This document shows, piece after piece, positions 51,310-57,151 of a DNA stretch of 64,000 nucleotides. Position numbers and translations under genes: made by a program. The notes below the pieces were generated by a model. It searched no databases, was not told the origin of the DNA, and worked only from the letters and a program-made list of their open reading frames with translations. Within the stretch, counting starts at the first letter, position 1. The number at the start of each line of letters is the position of its first letter. Source of the DNA: Paracoccus limosus (GTDB lineage Bacteria > Pseudomonadota > Alphaproteobacteria > Rhodobacterales > Rhodobacteraceae); assembly GCF_009711185.1 (NCBI RefSeq), contig NZ_WMIF01000001.1, positions 1 through 64,000 of the forward strand, in the 5' to 3' direction.

Positions 51310-51883
51310 GGCGGAGTTCCGGGAAATTAAGGCGCGCAAACTCGCCCTTGATGTCCTTGGCCAGCCTGTCTCTGGCTATGGCGGCGGTGGTTTCGCACGT
51401 GAAGCAGCCAGCCCTGCTGGTTGTGCCTGCATGGCCTACCTGGGCAATCCACTTCCGCTCTTTGCGCGACCAGCTGACACCGATGTATCTGCTCGATGGG
51501 TTCCTGAACCAACGCTTGCCAGCGTTTGCCTTGTTCTGGCCCTGATTGGCGGGCCTTAGGTTTTCGATGCGATTATTGCCGGGGTCGCCGTCAATGTGGT
51601 CGATCAAGTCCTCCGGCCAGCCGTAATGCATGGCCCATATGACCCTATGCTTCAGGAAGTTTTTGGCGAAGACAGCGCCTGTTTGGTGCCCACTTTTGCC
51701 GACAGCAGTGAATGCCTCACGGCCAGCCCAAACGGTATTCCATTTCTTGCAGGCCTTCTCCGCGCCCTGCCCGTCGCTCTTGAACCATTCCGGGCCGCGC
51801 TCGCGCCAGAACAGCTTGCCGGTTTCGGCATCGTAGCGCAGCAACTGGCGCAAGATATCAGGTGCAATCTGGTTCATCTTCAA
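51302..51883 (-). CDS. HNH endonuclease with AP2-like DNA-binding end
   Basis: 193 residues. The HNH core is H-R-V-I-W-A-M-H-Y-G, then D-H-I-D-G-D-P-G-N-N-R-I-E-N-L-R near 95-110; the C-terminal S-R-Y-I-G-V-S-W-S-R-K-E-R-K-W resembles AP2 domains fused to phage HNH enzymes. It may be a free-standing homing endonuclease lodged in the recombination operon. The gene's stop lies inside the start of the nuclease gene. Confidence 0.85.
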   Translation of the reverse strand: MKMNQIAPDILRQLLRYDAETGKLFWRERGPEWFKSDGQGAEKACKKWNTVWAGREAFTAVGKSGHQTGAVFAKNFLKHRVIWAMHYGWPEDLIDHIDGDPGNNRIENLRPANQGQNKANAGKRWFRNPSSRYIGVSWSRKERKWIAQVGHAGTTSRAGCFTCETTAAIARDRLAKDIKGEFARLNFPELRHV

Positions 51884-51901
51884 CCTCGTCGGTGAATGAT
51901 C

Positions 51902-51935
51902 GCCCCGCAGCCGTGGGAGGGAGGCGCTGCGGGGC
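51902..51935. terminator. 10-bp perfect hairpin upstream of the HNH gene
   Basis: GCCCCGCAGC, 14-base loop, GCTGCGGGGC, in the 89-bp gap between the HNH gene and the 106-residue gene. It may attenuate the leftward early transcript or mark the edge of an inserted HNH gene. Confidence 0.5.
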
Positions 51936-51972
51936 TGGCCGTCGTCGGGAGAACGCGCCGGCGGTTTGGGGA

Positions 51973-52293
51973 TTACTCGGCCGCCATGCCGTAGCGATAA
52001 TCGGCGTATTCATCGGCCTCGTTCTGGCTGGCCGTTTCGCGCCACTCGATCATGGCGAGGTTTTCCTGCCGCTCGATATCGAACTCGCCAGCCAAGGCGA
52101 CGGCGGTTGCGCGGGTCTGCTTGCGACCGTCAAAGACCCATTCGGACAGCTCGCAGCTGTTGATCCAGTCGAGGCCGCGATAACCGCCTGCGTTCCGGTG
52201 GCTGGACCATGCCGCGTCGATGGCGAAGGTGGCCTCGGCTTCGATCAAGCCCTCGGGACCTTCGATGACGAGGGTGGCGGTGTGGTAGTTCAT
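51973..52293 (-). CDS. hypothetical phage protein
   Basis: 106 residues, acidic, two predicted beta-hairpins at the N-terminus (TATLVIEGPEGLIEAEATF) and a helical end. No family known to me. It overlaps the upstream gene by 4 bp (ATGA). Confidence 0.6.
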   Translation of the reverse strand: MNYHTATLVIEGPEGLIEAEATFAIDAAWSSHRNAGGYRGLDWINSCELSEWVFDGRKQTRATAVALAGEFDIERQENLAMIEWRETASQNEADEYADYRYGMAAE

Positions 52294-52682
52294 CGCCGCG
52301 CCTCCCCGGGGAATGGGGGAATAGCGATTACATCAGGCGCATTGTACATGCGCTCAGGATGCCCTTCTTCTTTGCGGCGCATGTGAAGGCCAATCGCTTC
52401 AGCTTCACTGCTCGCAACGACAATAGCCATGTCGTAGCCAATCCAGCCGGTGCTTAGGTCTTGGAAACCCAGCCCAACAGCGTATTGCGCCAGAGGCCGA
52501 TCGCTCGTCCGCCTCACCTCCGACATGGGCGCCATCCGGTCAGCGAGATCGTCGGCCATCCGGGCAATCTGCAAGGCAAGTGCGAACTCGGGGTGATCTT
52601 TCCCCAGAACCCTGGTCGCTGAATGAGCCACGTCTTTCAGAACTTCCGCAGCCCGGCGGTCTCTCGACATGAACTCCATCAC
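52290..52682 (-). CDS. hypothetical phage protein
   Basis: 130 residues, mixed helical, with a beta segment near 90 (A-I-V-V-A-S-S-E-A-E-A-I) and no membrane segment. Unknown family. Overlaps the membrane-protein gene upstream by 4 bp and the 106-residue gene downstream by 4 bp. Confidence 0.6.
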   Translation of the reverse strand: MMEFMSRDRRAAEVLKDVAHSATRVLGKDHPEFALALQIARMADDLADRMAPMSEVRRTSDRPLAQYAVGLGFQDLSTGWIGYDMAIVVASSEAEAIGLHMRRKEEGHPERMYNAPDVIAIPPFPGEARR

Positions 52683-52873
52683 CAGCCCTCCTCAGCCCGC
52701 GCGGTGCACTCGCCCGGGGTCAGGCCCCGGCAATGCACCGGGCTGGCGGAGGCGTTGGCGAAAATCGGGGGCAGCGCGAAGGCGAACGCCACCGCCCAGA
52801 AGGCAAGAACGAACAGGATCAGCACGCGCCAGACGCAGGCGCGGACAAGGCGATCCTCGGGGGTGCGGTTCAT
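52679..52873 (-). CDS. small phage membrane protein, first gene of the leftward operon
   Basis: 64 residues. One hydrophobic segment at about 14-38 (VWRVLILFVLAFWAVAFAFA), with basic residues before it and a Cys-containing tail (C-R-G-L-T-P-G-E-C). It is about 60-65 bases downstream of the leftward promoter, so it is expressed first after induction. It could act in superinfection exclusion, but that is only a guess. Confidence 0.6.
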   Translation of the reverse strand: MNRTPEDRLVRACVWRVLILFVLAFWAVAFAFALPPIFANASASPVHCRGLTPGECTARAEEGW

Positions 52874-52931
52874 CGGTAGACCTCCATCTCGGTGTTGAAG
52901 GGCGGTTCGTGTGCCGCGCCCTGTTGAGATG

Positions 52932-52985
52932 AAGTTAAGTGTGAAATATCACACTGTCAAGAATAAAAGTGAGAAAGATCACACA
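52932..52985 (-). promoter_or_regulatory. leftward early promoter with two operators
   Basis: On the minus strand: -35 TTGACA (52960-52955), a 17-bp spacer and -10 TAACTT (52937-52932). The perfect palindrome AGTGTGA-AATA-TCACACT (52938-52955) fills the spacer. A second, imperfect copy (15 of 18 positions) lies at 52968-52985, 30 bp centre to centre. The sites match those near the repressor gene, so the repressor should silence this promoter. Confidence 0.8.
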
Positions 52986-53025
52986 TTGCGATTCGCCGGC
53001 TCTATACGCCCCTGTCGGCAGCAGC

Positions 53026-53050
53026 AAAAAGCCCGCCGGTTAGGGCGGGC
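53026..53050 (-). terminator. terminator insulating the leftward promoter
   Basis: On the minus strand GCCCGCC, loop of 6, GGCGGGC, then five T. It precedes the leftward promoter and would stop read-through from the toxin-antitoxin side. Confidence 0.75.
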
Positions 53051-53140
53051 GGAGAAACGATTTCGTGCGGTTGGCGCCGTTCTGTGCTACAAGGTGTCAT
53101 CCGGGCGATATCCTCGCCATGGTGCTATGGAGGACCTGCC

Positions 53141-53329
53141 ATGGTCCGAGAAAATAAGATCCCGCAAACCGAGGCCCAGATGCTGCAGACGGCAGTGGAT
53201 GGCATGGACAACGAGGGCGGCCCGGGCAACGCTACCGAAGTCAAACGCGACAAGGAAAAGGCGACGCAAGCGGCTCACGACGCCAAGGTCGATGCCTGGA
53301 ACAAGGGATACGAAGCCTTGGCCGACTAG
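53141..53329 (+). CDS. 62-residue hypothetical protein
   Basis: Helical, charged (E-V-K-R-D-K-E-K-A-T-Q-A-A-H-D-A-K), no membrane segment. GGAGG is 8 bases upstream of the ATG and a Rho-independent terminator follows the stop at 24 bases, so it is an isolated single-gene unit on the opposite strand from its neighbours, consistent with expression in the lysogen. Family not recognised. Confidence 0.65.
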   Translation: MVRENKIPQTEAQMLQTAVDGMDNEGGPGNATEVKRDKEKATQAAHDAKVDAWNKGYEALAD

Positions 53330-53352
53330 CGGCGCGTTCATGGGCAAGTCGG

Positions 53353-53377
53353 CGGCGGGGGAAACCTCGCCGTTTTT
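53353..53377 (+). terminator. Rho-independent terminator of the 62-residue gene
   Basis: CGGCGGGG, loop GAAA, CCTCGCCG, then TTTTT. Confidence 0.85.
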
Positions 53378-53536
53378 CGTTCACGGGATGAAGAAGTTCT
53401 GCGCGAGGCGGGGCTGTCTCGGGAAAGCCCCTGCCGCGAGTCGGGTGAAGCCTCGGGCAGAGGCTGCCGCGCAAGGTTACGATTATGCGAGGCAGGGAGG
53501 CACGCGCGGGGCGGCAGGCGGTTCCGAGCATGAAGA

Positions 53537-53556
53537 AGCCCCGCCGAAGCGGGGCT
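53537..53556 (-). terminator. hairpin after the antitoxin/toxin operon
   Basis: AGCCCCGC-TTCG-GCGGGGCT on the minus strand (TTCG tetraloop), 4 bases after the stop of the 118-residue gene, followed by TCTTC. Confidence 0.7.
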
Positions 53557-53559
53557 GGG

Positions 53560-53916
53560 TTATGCGAGAATCTGGTTCAAAGCTTCTTTGTCGCGCTTGG
53601 AGATGAACAGAGTGTTCATCTGCGCGGACAGTATGATCGGCCTGTATCTTCTATGGACGGTCCCGACAATACCATCGCGCCGGATGGCCTCATCGATCTC
53701 AAACTCATCCAAGACGAGAATACCGCATTCAATGTGGCTGTCGTGGTGGAGGAACGCGTTGTCGTCCCTTGCGATAGGCACGCATGGGCGCGGAGTATCC
53801 TTGGTGTTGATCCGCATGAACCAGCCCATCTCGTAGGATAAGCAGACATACATCTTGCGCTTCTGAGGGCGCGTGTTCAGATCGAACACCCAGATGACGT
53901 CCAGAAGCCCTAGCAA
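53560..53916 (-). CDS. unrecognised partner of the Panacea protein, candidate toxin
   Basis: 118 residues from a TTG start at 53916 (next to the antitoxin stop; no good ATG is available before residue 22). Features: R-K-M-Y-V-C-L-S-Y, G-W-F-M-R-I-N-T-K, P-C-V-P-I-A-R-D-D-N-A-F-L-H-H-D-S-H-I-E-C, and a C-terminal K-R-D-K-E-A-L-N. Beta-rich, with conserved-looking H-D-S-H and Cys positions; the pattern could be an SH3-barrel PemK/MazF-like fold, but I cannot confirm this. The position directly after a Panacea-domain antitoxin makes toxin the likely role. Confidence 0.55.
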   Translation of the reverse strand: MLGLLDVIWVFDLNTRPQKRKMYVCLSYEMGWFMRINTKDTPRPCVPIARDDNAFLHHDSHIECGILVLDEFEIDEAIRRDGIVGTVHRRYRPIILSAQMNTLFISKRDKEALNQILA

Positions 53917-53919
53917 CAG

Positions 53920-54480
53920 CTACAGCCTTACATGTCGCGCGGTTTCTTGGATGAAATTTATCGCCTCTTCCGTGTCAGGGCGGCCTTCAATCATATCCTC
54001 ATAGCTCATCGTTCCGCCATTGGCTGCCTGCCAGTCTCGGCCATGGGTGGCGGCGGTTCTCTCTGTAAACGACATCCCGACCGAGCGCCGAAACGCAACC
54101 TCAAGATGATCCATTTCGCTCTGAGCAAAGGCATCCATAACGACCGGCTCATTGCTAATCACGCGCAACTTATAGCCGTCCAGCTTCCAAGGCAGATCGT
54201 CGCGTCCAAGCTCCCACATTCGCAAGGCTTCACCCTTGATGATCTCGTATATTTCCAAGGGGACAGGGCCGAACTTCATGGCCCGGTAGGTAGCGCCAAA
54301 GATTGGCTGCAAATGCTCGTTAAGGTGGGACTTGTCAGCAAAATAGGCCGTTTTTAGTGCGGCGTGCAGATCCACAGGCACGCCTTGAGAGACCATCCAG
54401 TGGACGGCGTGCAAGGCCTTTTCTGCTGCGAAACGATAGCGCGCTTTCATGCCGTGAACATAGCTAGTTCGACTTGACAT
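53920..54480 (-). CDS. Panacea-domain (DUF4065) protein, likely antitoxin
   Basis: 186 residues. The DUF4065/Panacea (SocA-like) core is present: A-L-K-T-A-Y-F-A-D-K-S-H-L-N-E-H, then G-A-T-Y-R-A-M-K-F-G-P-V-P-L-E-I-Y (the hallmark 'Y-x-A-x-x-x-G-P-V'). Panacea domains neutralise a wide range of toxin types by direct binding. The ATG at 54480 is assumed; Met11 (54450) is an alternative start with an upstream promoter-like A/T stretch. The gene lies in a LexA-box-led operon, after the 70-residue gene. Confidence 0.8.
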   Translation of the reverse strand: MSSRTSYVHGMKARYRFAAEKALHAVHWMVSQGVPVDLHAALKTAYFADKSHLNEHLQPIFGATYRAMKFGPVPLEIYEIIKGEALRMWELGRDDLPWKLDGYKLRVISNEPVVMDAFAQSEMDHLEVAFRRSVGMSFTERTAATHGRDWQAANGGTMSYEDMIEGRPDTEEAINFIQETARHVRL

Positions 54481-54482
54481 TG

Positions 54483-54695
54483 CTAGTGGTCATATGCTTG
54501 GCCCACGCCCCTCAACCTCTCCGCCGCCTCCCTGACCACCTCAGCCACCGCCGGGTGCGATTTCATCGCCGCCGCCTCATACGCCTCCGCTATTCCAGCG
54601 CGCCCCTCTGGGGTCTTGAGCATCTCGGCAGGCATCTGCACCAGCAGATCCAGCAGCGCGGCGCGCAGGGCTTCCTCGGCGGTCTGGCTGGCCAT
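54483..54695 (-). CDS. 70-residue protein directly behind a LexA-type box
   Basis: Helical, Ala/Glu-rich (EALRAALLDLLVQMPAEML, then EVVREAAERLRG), no membrane segment. AAAGGG lies 7 bases upstream of the ATG. It is the first gene after the SOS-type box at 54733-54747, followed 2 bases later by the Panacea gene. Because the repressor in this phage has no self-cleavage domain, this protein is a good candidate for an SOS-induced antirepressor; no family is recognised. Confidence 0.55.
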   Translation of the reverse strand: MASQTAEEALRAALLDLLVQMPAEMLKTPEGRAGIAEAYEAAAMKSHPAVAEVVREAAERLRGVGQAYDH

Positions 54696-54732
54696 CACCT
54701 ATCCCTTTCGTCAGGTCGCGCGCCTACTAAAT

Positions 54733-54747
54733 GTTCCCTTAATGTTC
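54733..54747. promoter_or_regulatory. LexA (SOS) box, GTTC-N7-GTTC
   Basis: GTTC CCTTAAT GTTC, the exact direct-repeat LexA operator known from Rhodobacter and other alphaproteobacteria, 38-52 bases upstream of the 70-residue gene. The flanking A/T-rich DNA (minus strand GATAATAAAAG) suggests a promoter overlapping the box. Confidence 0.7.
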
Positions 54748-54827
54748 TTTTATTATCCGGGTGGATTCGGGAGGCGGCTTGGATCGGTTGGAATTATCAG
54801 CAAGCGAACATCAGATGCTGCTCGCCA

Positions 54828-55157
54828 TCATCGCGCTGACCCCGGAGCCCGGGGAAGGTTCAAGATTGCCTCTGCAAGACGCTCTTGCTCGTCTTGGTCG
54901 TATTGCGACAGAAGCTCACGAAGGCGTGGAACAATAGAGACCTGCGGCGCGTCGCCGGTCAGCTGATCTAAGGTTCTGTCGAGCGCTCGGGCCAGGGCGT
55001 GCGCCGTTGACAGCTTAGGGCTCTGCGACTGGCCGTCCAGAATGTCCTGCACGGCGCGGCGGTTCATATCAACCTTCTTCGACAAGCTCGCGGCGTTGAA
55101 GCCCTGAGCCTGCATCTCGGCTTTCAGCCGCATTCTGAACACGTCGCTCACATCCAT
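54828..55157 (-). CDS. phage repressor (XRE HTH, CI-like) without a cleavage domain
   Basis: 109 residues: HTH at about 22-45 (A-A-S-L-S-K-K-V-D-M-N-R-R-A-V-Q-D-I-L-D-G), then a short C-terminal helical part (L-R-E-L-L-S-Q-Y-D-Q-D-E-Q-E-R-L-A) probably for dimerisation. There is no S24 peptidase domain, so RecA-stimulated self-cleavage is not possible. The start ATG (55157) has no Shine-Dalgarno site and lies about 7 bases after a putative -10, suggesting a leaderless message as for lambda cI. Divergent from the Cro-like gene. Confidence 0.85.
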   Translation of the reverse strand: MDVSDVFRMRLKAEMQAQGFNAASLSKKVDMNRRAVQDILDGQSQSPKLSTAHALARALDRTLDQLTGDAPQVSIVPRLRELLSQYDQDEQERLAEAILNLPRAPGSAR

Positions 55158-55163
55158 GCCAAT

Positions 55164-55236
55164 GGTTTACCCGTGTGATGTTTCGCCGGCCAATGTGAAG
55201 TTTCCGCTTGAGATGTGTGAAGTATCACACTACCTT
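55164..55236. promoter_or_regulatory. lysogeny switch: two divergent promoters with three operators
   Basis: Rightward: -35 TTGAGA (55208-55213), 17-bp spacer holding TGTGTGAAGTATCACACT (55214-55231, 16 of 18 like the leftward operator), -10 TACCTT (55231-55236). Weaker copies start at 55172 and 55192, so the three sites are 20-22 bp apart on one helix face. Leftward (repressor) promoter: TTGGCC, about 17-18 bp, TAAACC, with the 55172 site in its spacer. This is the lambda OR arrangement in miniature. Confidence 0.75.
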
Positions 55237-55242
55237 GGGCGC

Positions 55243-55524
55243 ATGACTGAAACCCAAAATCTCCTTCACGAACTCGAAGCGGCGGCTGCTGATCTCGGCA
55301 TGGCCGCAAGCACCTTGGGCCGGCTGGTCGGGCAGGGCGGGAGGTTCCACGCCCGCCTCGCTGCCGGGAAGCGGGTTTGGCCCGAAACTGCCGAAAAGGT
55401 CCGCGAGAACATCGCGGCCCTGAAAGACAGGAAGGCAGAGCCCGATCAGGGAGAGCCCCTGTCGTCAGAAATTCCATCCCCTCACCCCTCGGTCAGCCCA
55501 CAACCTGACCATTCTGGAGCATAG
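55243..55524 (+). CDS. Cro-like / early rightward regulator
   Basis: 93 residues; the N-terminal two-thirds are helical with an HTH-like block (A-A-D-L-G-M-A-A-S-T-L-G-R-L-V near 15-29) and the C-terminal third is Pro/Ser-rich. Position opposite the repressor, starting right at the predicted start of the rightward transcript with no ribosome site, points to Cro. The HTH is atypical, so the call rests mostly on position. Confidence 0.65.
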   Translation: MTETQNLLHELEAAAADLGMAASTLGRLVGQGGRFHARLAAGKRVWPETAEKVRENIAALKDRKAEPDQGEPLSSEIPSPHPSVSPQPDHSGA

Positions 55525-55527
55525 CCT

Positions 55528-55782
55528 GTGAAAGATCTTGCCGGATCAAAGGACCACGCCAGCGCGTCGCGGCGGTGGTTCCGCAACCTGCTGTGGCGGG
55601 CATTCCCGGCGCAATCCGAGCACGAACTCGCCGAACGGGCATCGGCTGTGCTCAACGTCTCTCCCCGCCAAGTCAAGAACTGGCTGCGCGAAGAGAACGA
55701 CGCCTCGCTGCGCTACGTCACGGCGGTCCTCGTGATCGCCGGCGCCGAGGTCGTTTTCTCCAAAATCGAAGGAAAATCCTGA
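55528..55782 (+). CDS. small HTH-type phage protein
   Basis: 84 residues, GTG start at 55528. The stretch E-H-E-L-A-E-R-A-S-A-V-L-N-V-S-P-R-Q-V-K-N-W-L (near 31-53) looks like a helix-turn-helix, in the position of a CII-type activator. Its stop overlaps the next ATG. Family not certain. Confidence 0.6.
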   Translation: MKDLAGSKDHASASRRWFRNLLWRAFPAQSEHELAERASAVLNVSPRQVKNWLREENDASLRYVTAVLVIAGAEVVFSKIEGKS

Positions 55783-55910
55783 TGGCAGTGCTTTGGCACC
55801 TGATCGGGCGGCTTTACGAGGCGCGGGCCGTCCGCGCCCAGGCCGCCCATATTCGCCTGAAAGAGAAGGCGGAAAAATATTTCCTCAAAATCAAGGGGTG
55901 GCAGCAATGA
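55782..55910 (+). CDS. 42-residue phage protein
   Basis: Begins M-A-V-L-W-H-L-I-G-R-L-Y-E-A-R-A; helical and basic, amphipathic. Start overlaps the previous gene and its stop overlaps the next ATG, so translation is supported by coupling. No known family. Confidence 0.55.
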   Translation: MAVLWHLIGRLYEARAVRAQAAHIRLKEKAEKYFLKIKGWQQ

Positions 55911-56296
55911 CAAATGCCCTGTTCGATACCGCAGTCATCGACTGCTGCAACGCCGGCCTGACCATTACGCAGACAGCCCGAAAGCTGGGCTGCGGCCACC
56001 ATCGCATCGCGCGCGTCCGCAACCGGCTCGGGCTGGTGTTCTCAACCACGCCGGGGATTGATCGTGGCGCCTCGCTGGCTACCGGCGACAGGGCGGTGGT
56101 CGAGATCGACGGGCGGCGAATCAGCCTCGCACTGACGCCGTTCGACACCACCCCCGACGCGCGGGTCGAGACGGCGCCCCGGCGGCGCGGCCTGATCGGT
56201 GGCAGCGTCACGCGCGAGGAACTGGTGCTGGACGGCCCGGCGGATCGCGTCATCGGCGAGCTGCGCGGGGCTGTGGTGCGGGGGAGGGTGGTGTGA
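55907..56296 (+). CDS. phage protein with N-terminal HTH
   Basis: 129 residues. Residues 9-35 read C-N-A-G-L-T-I-T-Q-T-A-R-K-L-G-C-G-H-H-R-I-A-R-V-R, which fits a helix-turn-helix (GcrA/resolvase-type 'I..TA..LG....T') and a basic end. The rest is beta-rich with E-I-D-G-R-R-I. It could be a regulator of the rightward operon. Confidence 0.6.
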   Translation: MTNALFDTAVIDCCNAGLTITQTARKLGCGHHRIARVRNRLGLVFSTTPGIDRGASLATGDRAVVEIDGRRISLALTPFDTTPDARVETAPRRRGLIGGSVTREELVLDGPADRVIGELRGAVVRGRVV

Positions 56297-56592
56297 GCAT
56301 CCCTGCCACGTGCCATTTCCGCGAGCGTGTCGCGGCCCGCATCGGCGCGGACATTTGCGCCAACAGGCTTGCCGAGGAAATCGTTCAAGCCATCGCGCAG
56401 GGGAACGAGGATCTCGCCAGGTTCGCCTGCCGCAGCCATACAGGAGCGCCGGTCTACCGCATCGCCGTGGGTGATCGGGGCACGTTCTACGCCGTGGTTT
56501 CGCCGGAAAAAGACCGTGTCGTCACCCTGCTCGAGCCCGGCGGCCTGATCGGGCGCGGCGGCAAGAGAAAGCCGAAGAGGTTGCGGGGATGA
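56293..56592 (+). CDS. hypothetical phage protein
   Basis: 99 residues from a GTG start, soluble. The pattern F-R-E-R-V-A-A-R-I-G then Y-R-I-A-V-G-D-R-G-T-F-Y-A-V-V and V-V-T-L-L-E-P-G looks like a small alpha-beta RelE/DUF-type fold seen in phage early regions. The Arg/Lys-rich end suggests nucleic-acid contact. Overlaps neighbours by 4 bp. Confidence 0.55.
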   Translation: MSIPATCHFRERVAARIGADICANRLAEEIVQAIAQGNEDLARFACRSHTGAPVYRIAVGDRGTFYAVVSPEKDRVVTLLEPGGLIGRGGKRKPKRLRG

Positions 56593-56777
56593 GCGACGCC
56601 ATCTCACCCGGCGCCAGCGTGCGCGTCGAGGGCGGCATGGTGGTTATCCGCCTGCCGCTGACCGAGGCCCATGGGCCGCGCGTCGCGCTCGCAGAGTGCC
56701 CGTGCCGCGCGCCGAAATCCAACGAGACGATGAACATCAGGCAGCGGCTCGCGAAGGCGCTGGGGAGGCTGACGTGA
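56589..56777 (+). CDS. hypothetical phage protein
   Basis: 62 residues; beta-rich N-terminal part (S-V-R-V-E-G-G-M-V-V-I-R-L-P-L) and a Cys-x-Cys pair (C-P-C). Unknown family. Coupled to both neighbours by 4-bp overlaps. Confidence 0.5.
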   Translation: MSDAISPGASVRVEGGMVVIRLPLTEAHGPRVALAECPCRAPKSNETMNIRQRLAKALGRLT

Positions 56778-57151
56778 TCGCCGCCCGCGCCACATTCCCT
56801 TGGCCACCGTCTGGGCTGTCGCCCAACGGCTCGCAGGGCAATTTCCACGGCAAGGCTCGGCTCGCCAGCGCCTACAAGGCGCGCTGCTGGCTGCTGCTGC
56901 GCGAGAAGGGCAAGGCCATCCGTCCGCTGCCAGAGGGCGCCGCCGTGGCCCGCGTGATCGTGACCTACTGCCCGCCGCCGCGCGTGAGCCGCTACGACTT
57001 CGACAACATGGGCAAGCGCATGAAGCAGGCCTTCGACGCGCTGGCCGAGGCTATCGGCGTCGATGATGCGGAATGGCCCGTGATGGTGCTCCAGCGCGGT
57101 GAGAGGTGCAAGGCCGGCGCGGTGATCGTGGAAGTTGAGGTGGCGGGATGA
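56774..57151 (+). CDS. RusA-family Holliday-junction resolvase
   Basis: Endonuclease that resolves four-way junctions. 125 residues from a GTG start. Motifs: W-P-P-S-G-L-S-P-N near 10-18, then R-Y-D-F-D-N-M-G-K-R-M-K-Q-A-F-D-A-L and G-V-D-D-A-E-W-P-V, where the paired acidic residues form the RusA active site (D-x-D-N...D-D). Length is typical. It sits in the early rightward operon before the replication genes. Confidence 0.85.
   Translation: MIAARATFPWPPSGLSPNGSQGNFHGKARLASAYKARCWLLLREKGKAIRPLPEGAAVARVIVTYCPPPRVSRYDFDNMGKRMKQAFDALAEAIGVDDAEWPVMVLQRGERCKAGAVIVEVEVAG

Noticed and set aside
52911-53606. A 231-codon + frame across the immunity region
   Set aside because: It runs through operators and two terminators and is out of frame with the 62-residue gene, which has a ribosome site and its own terminator.
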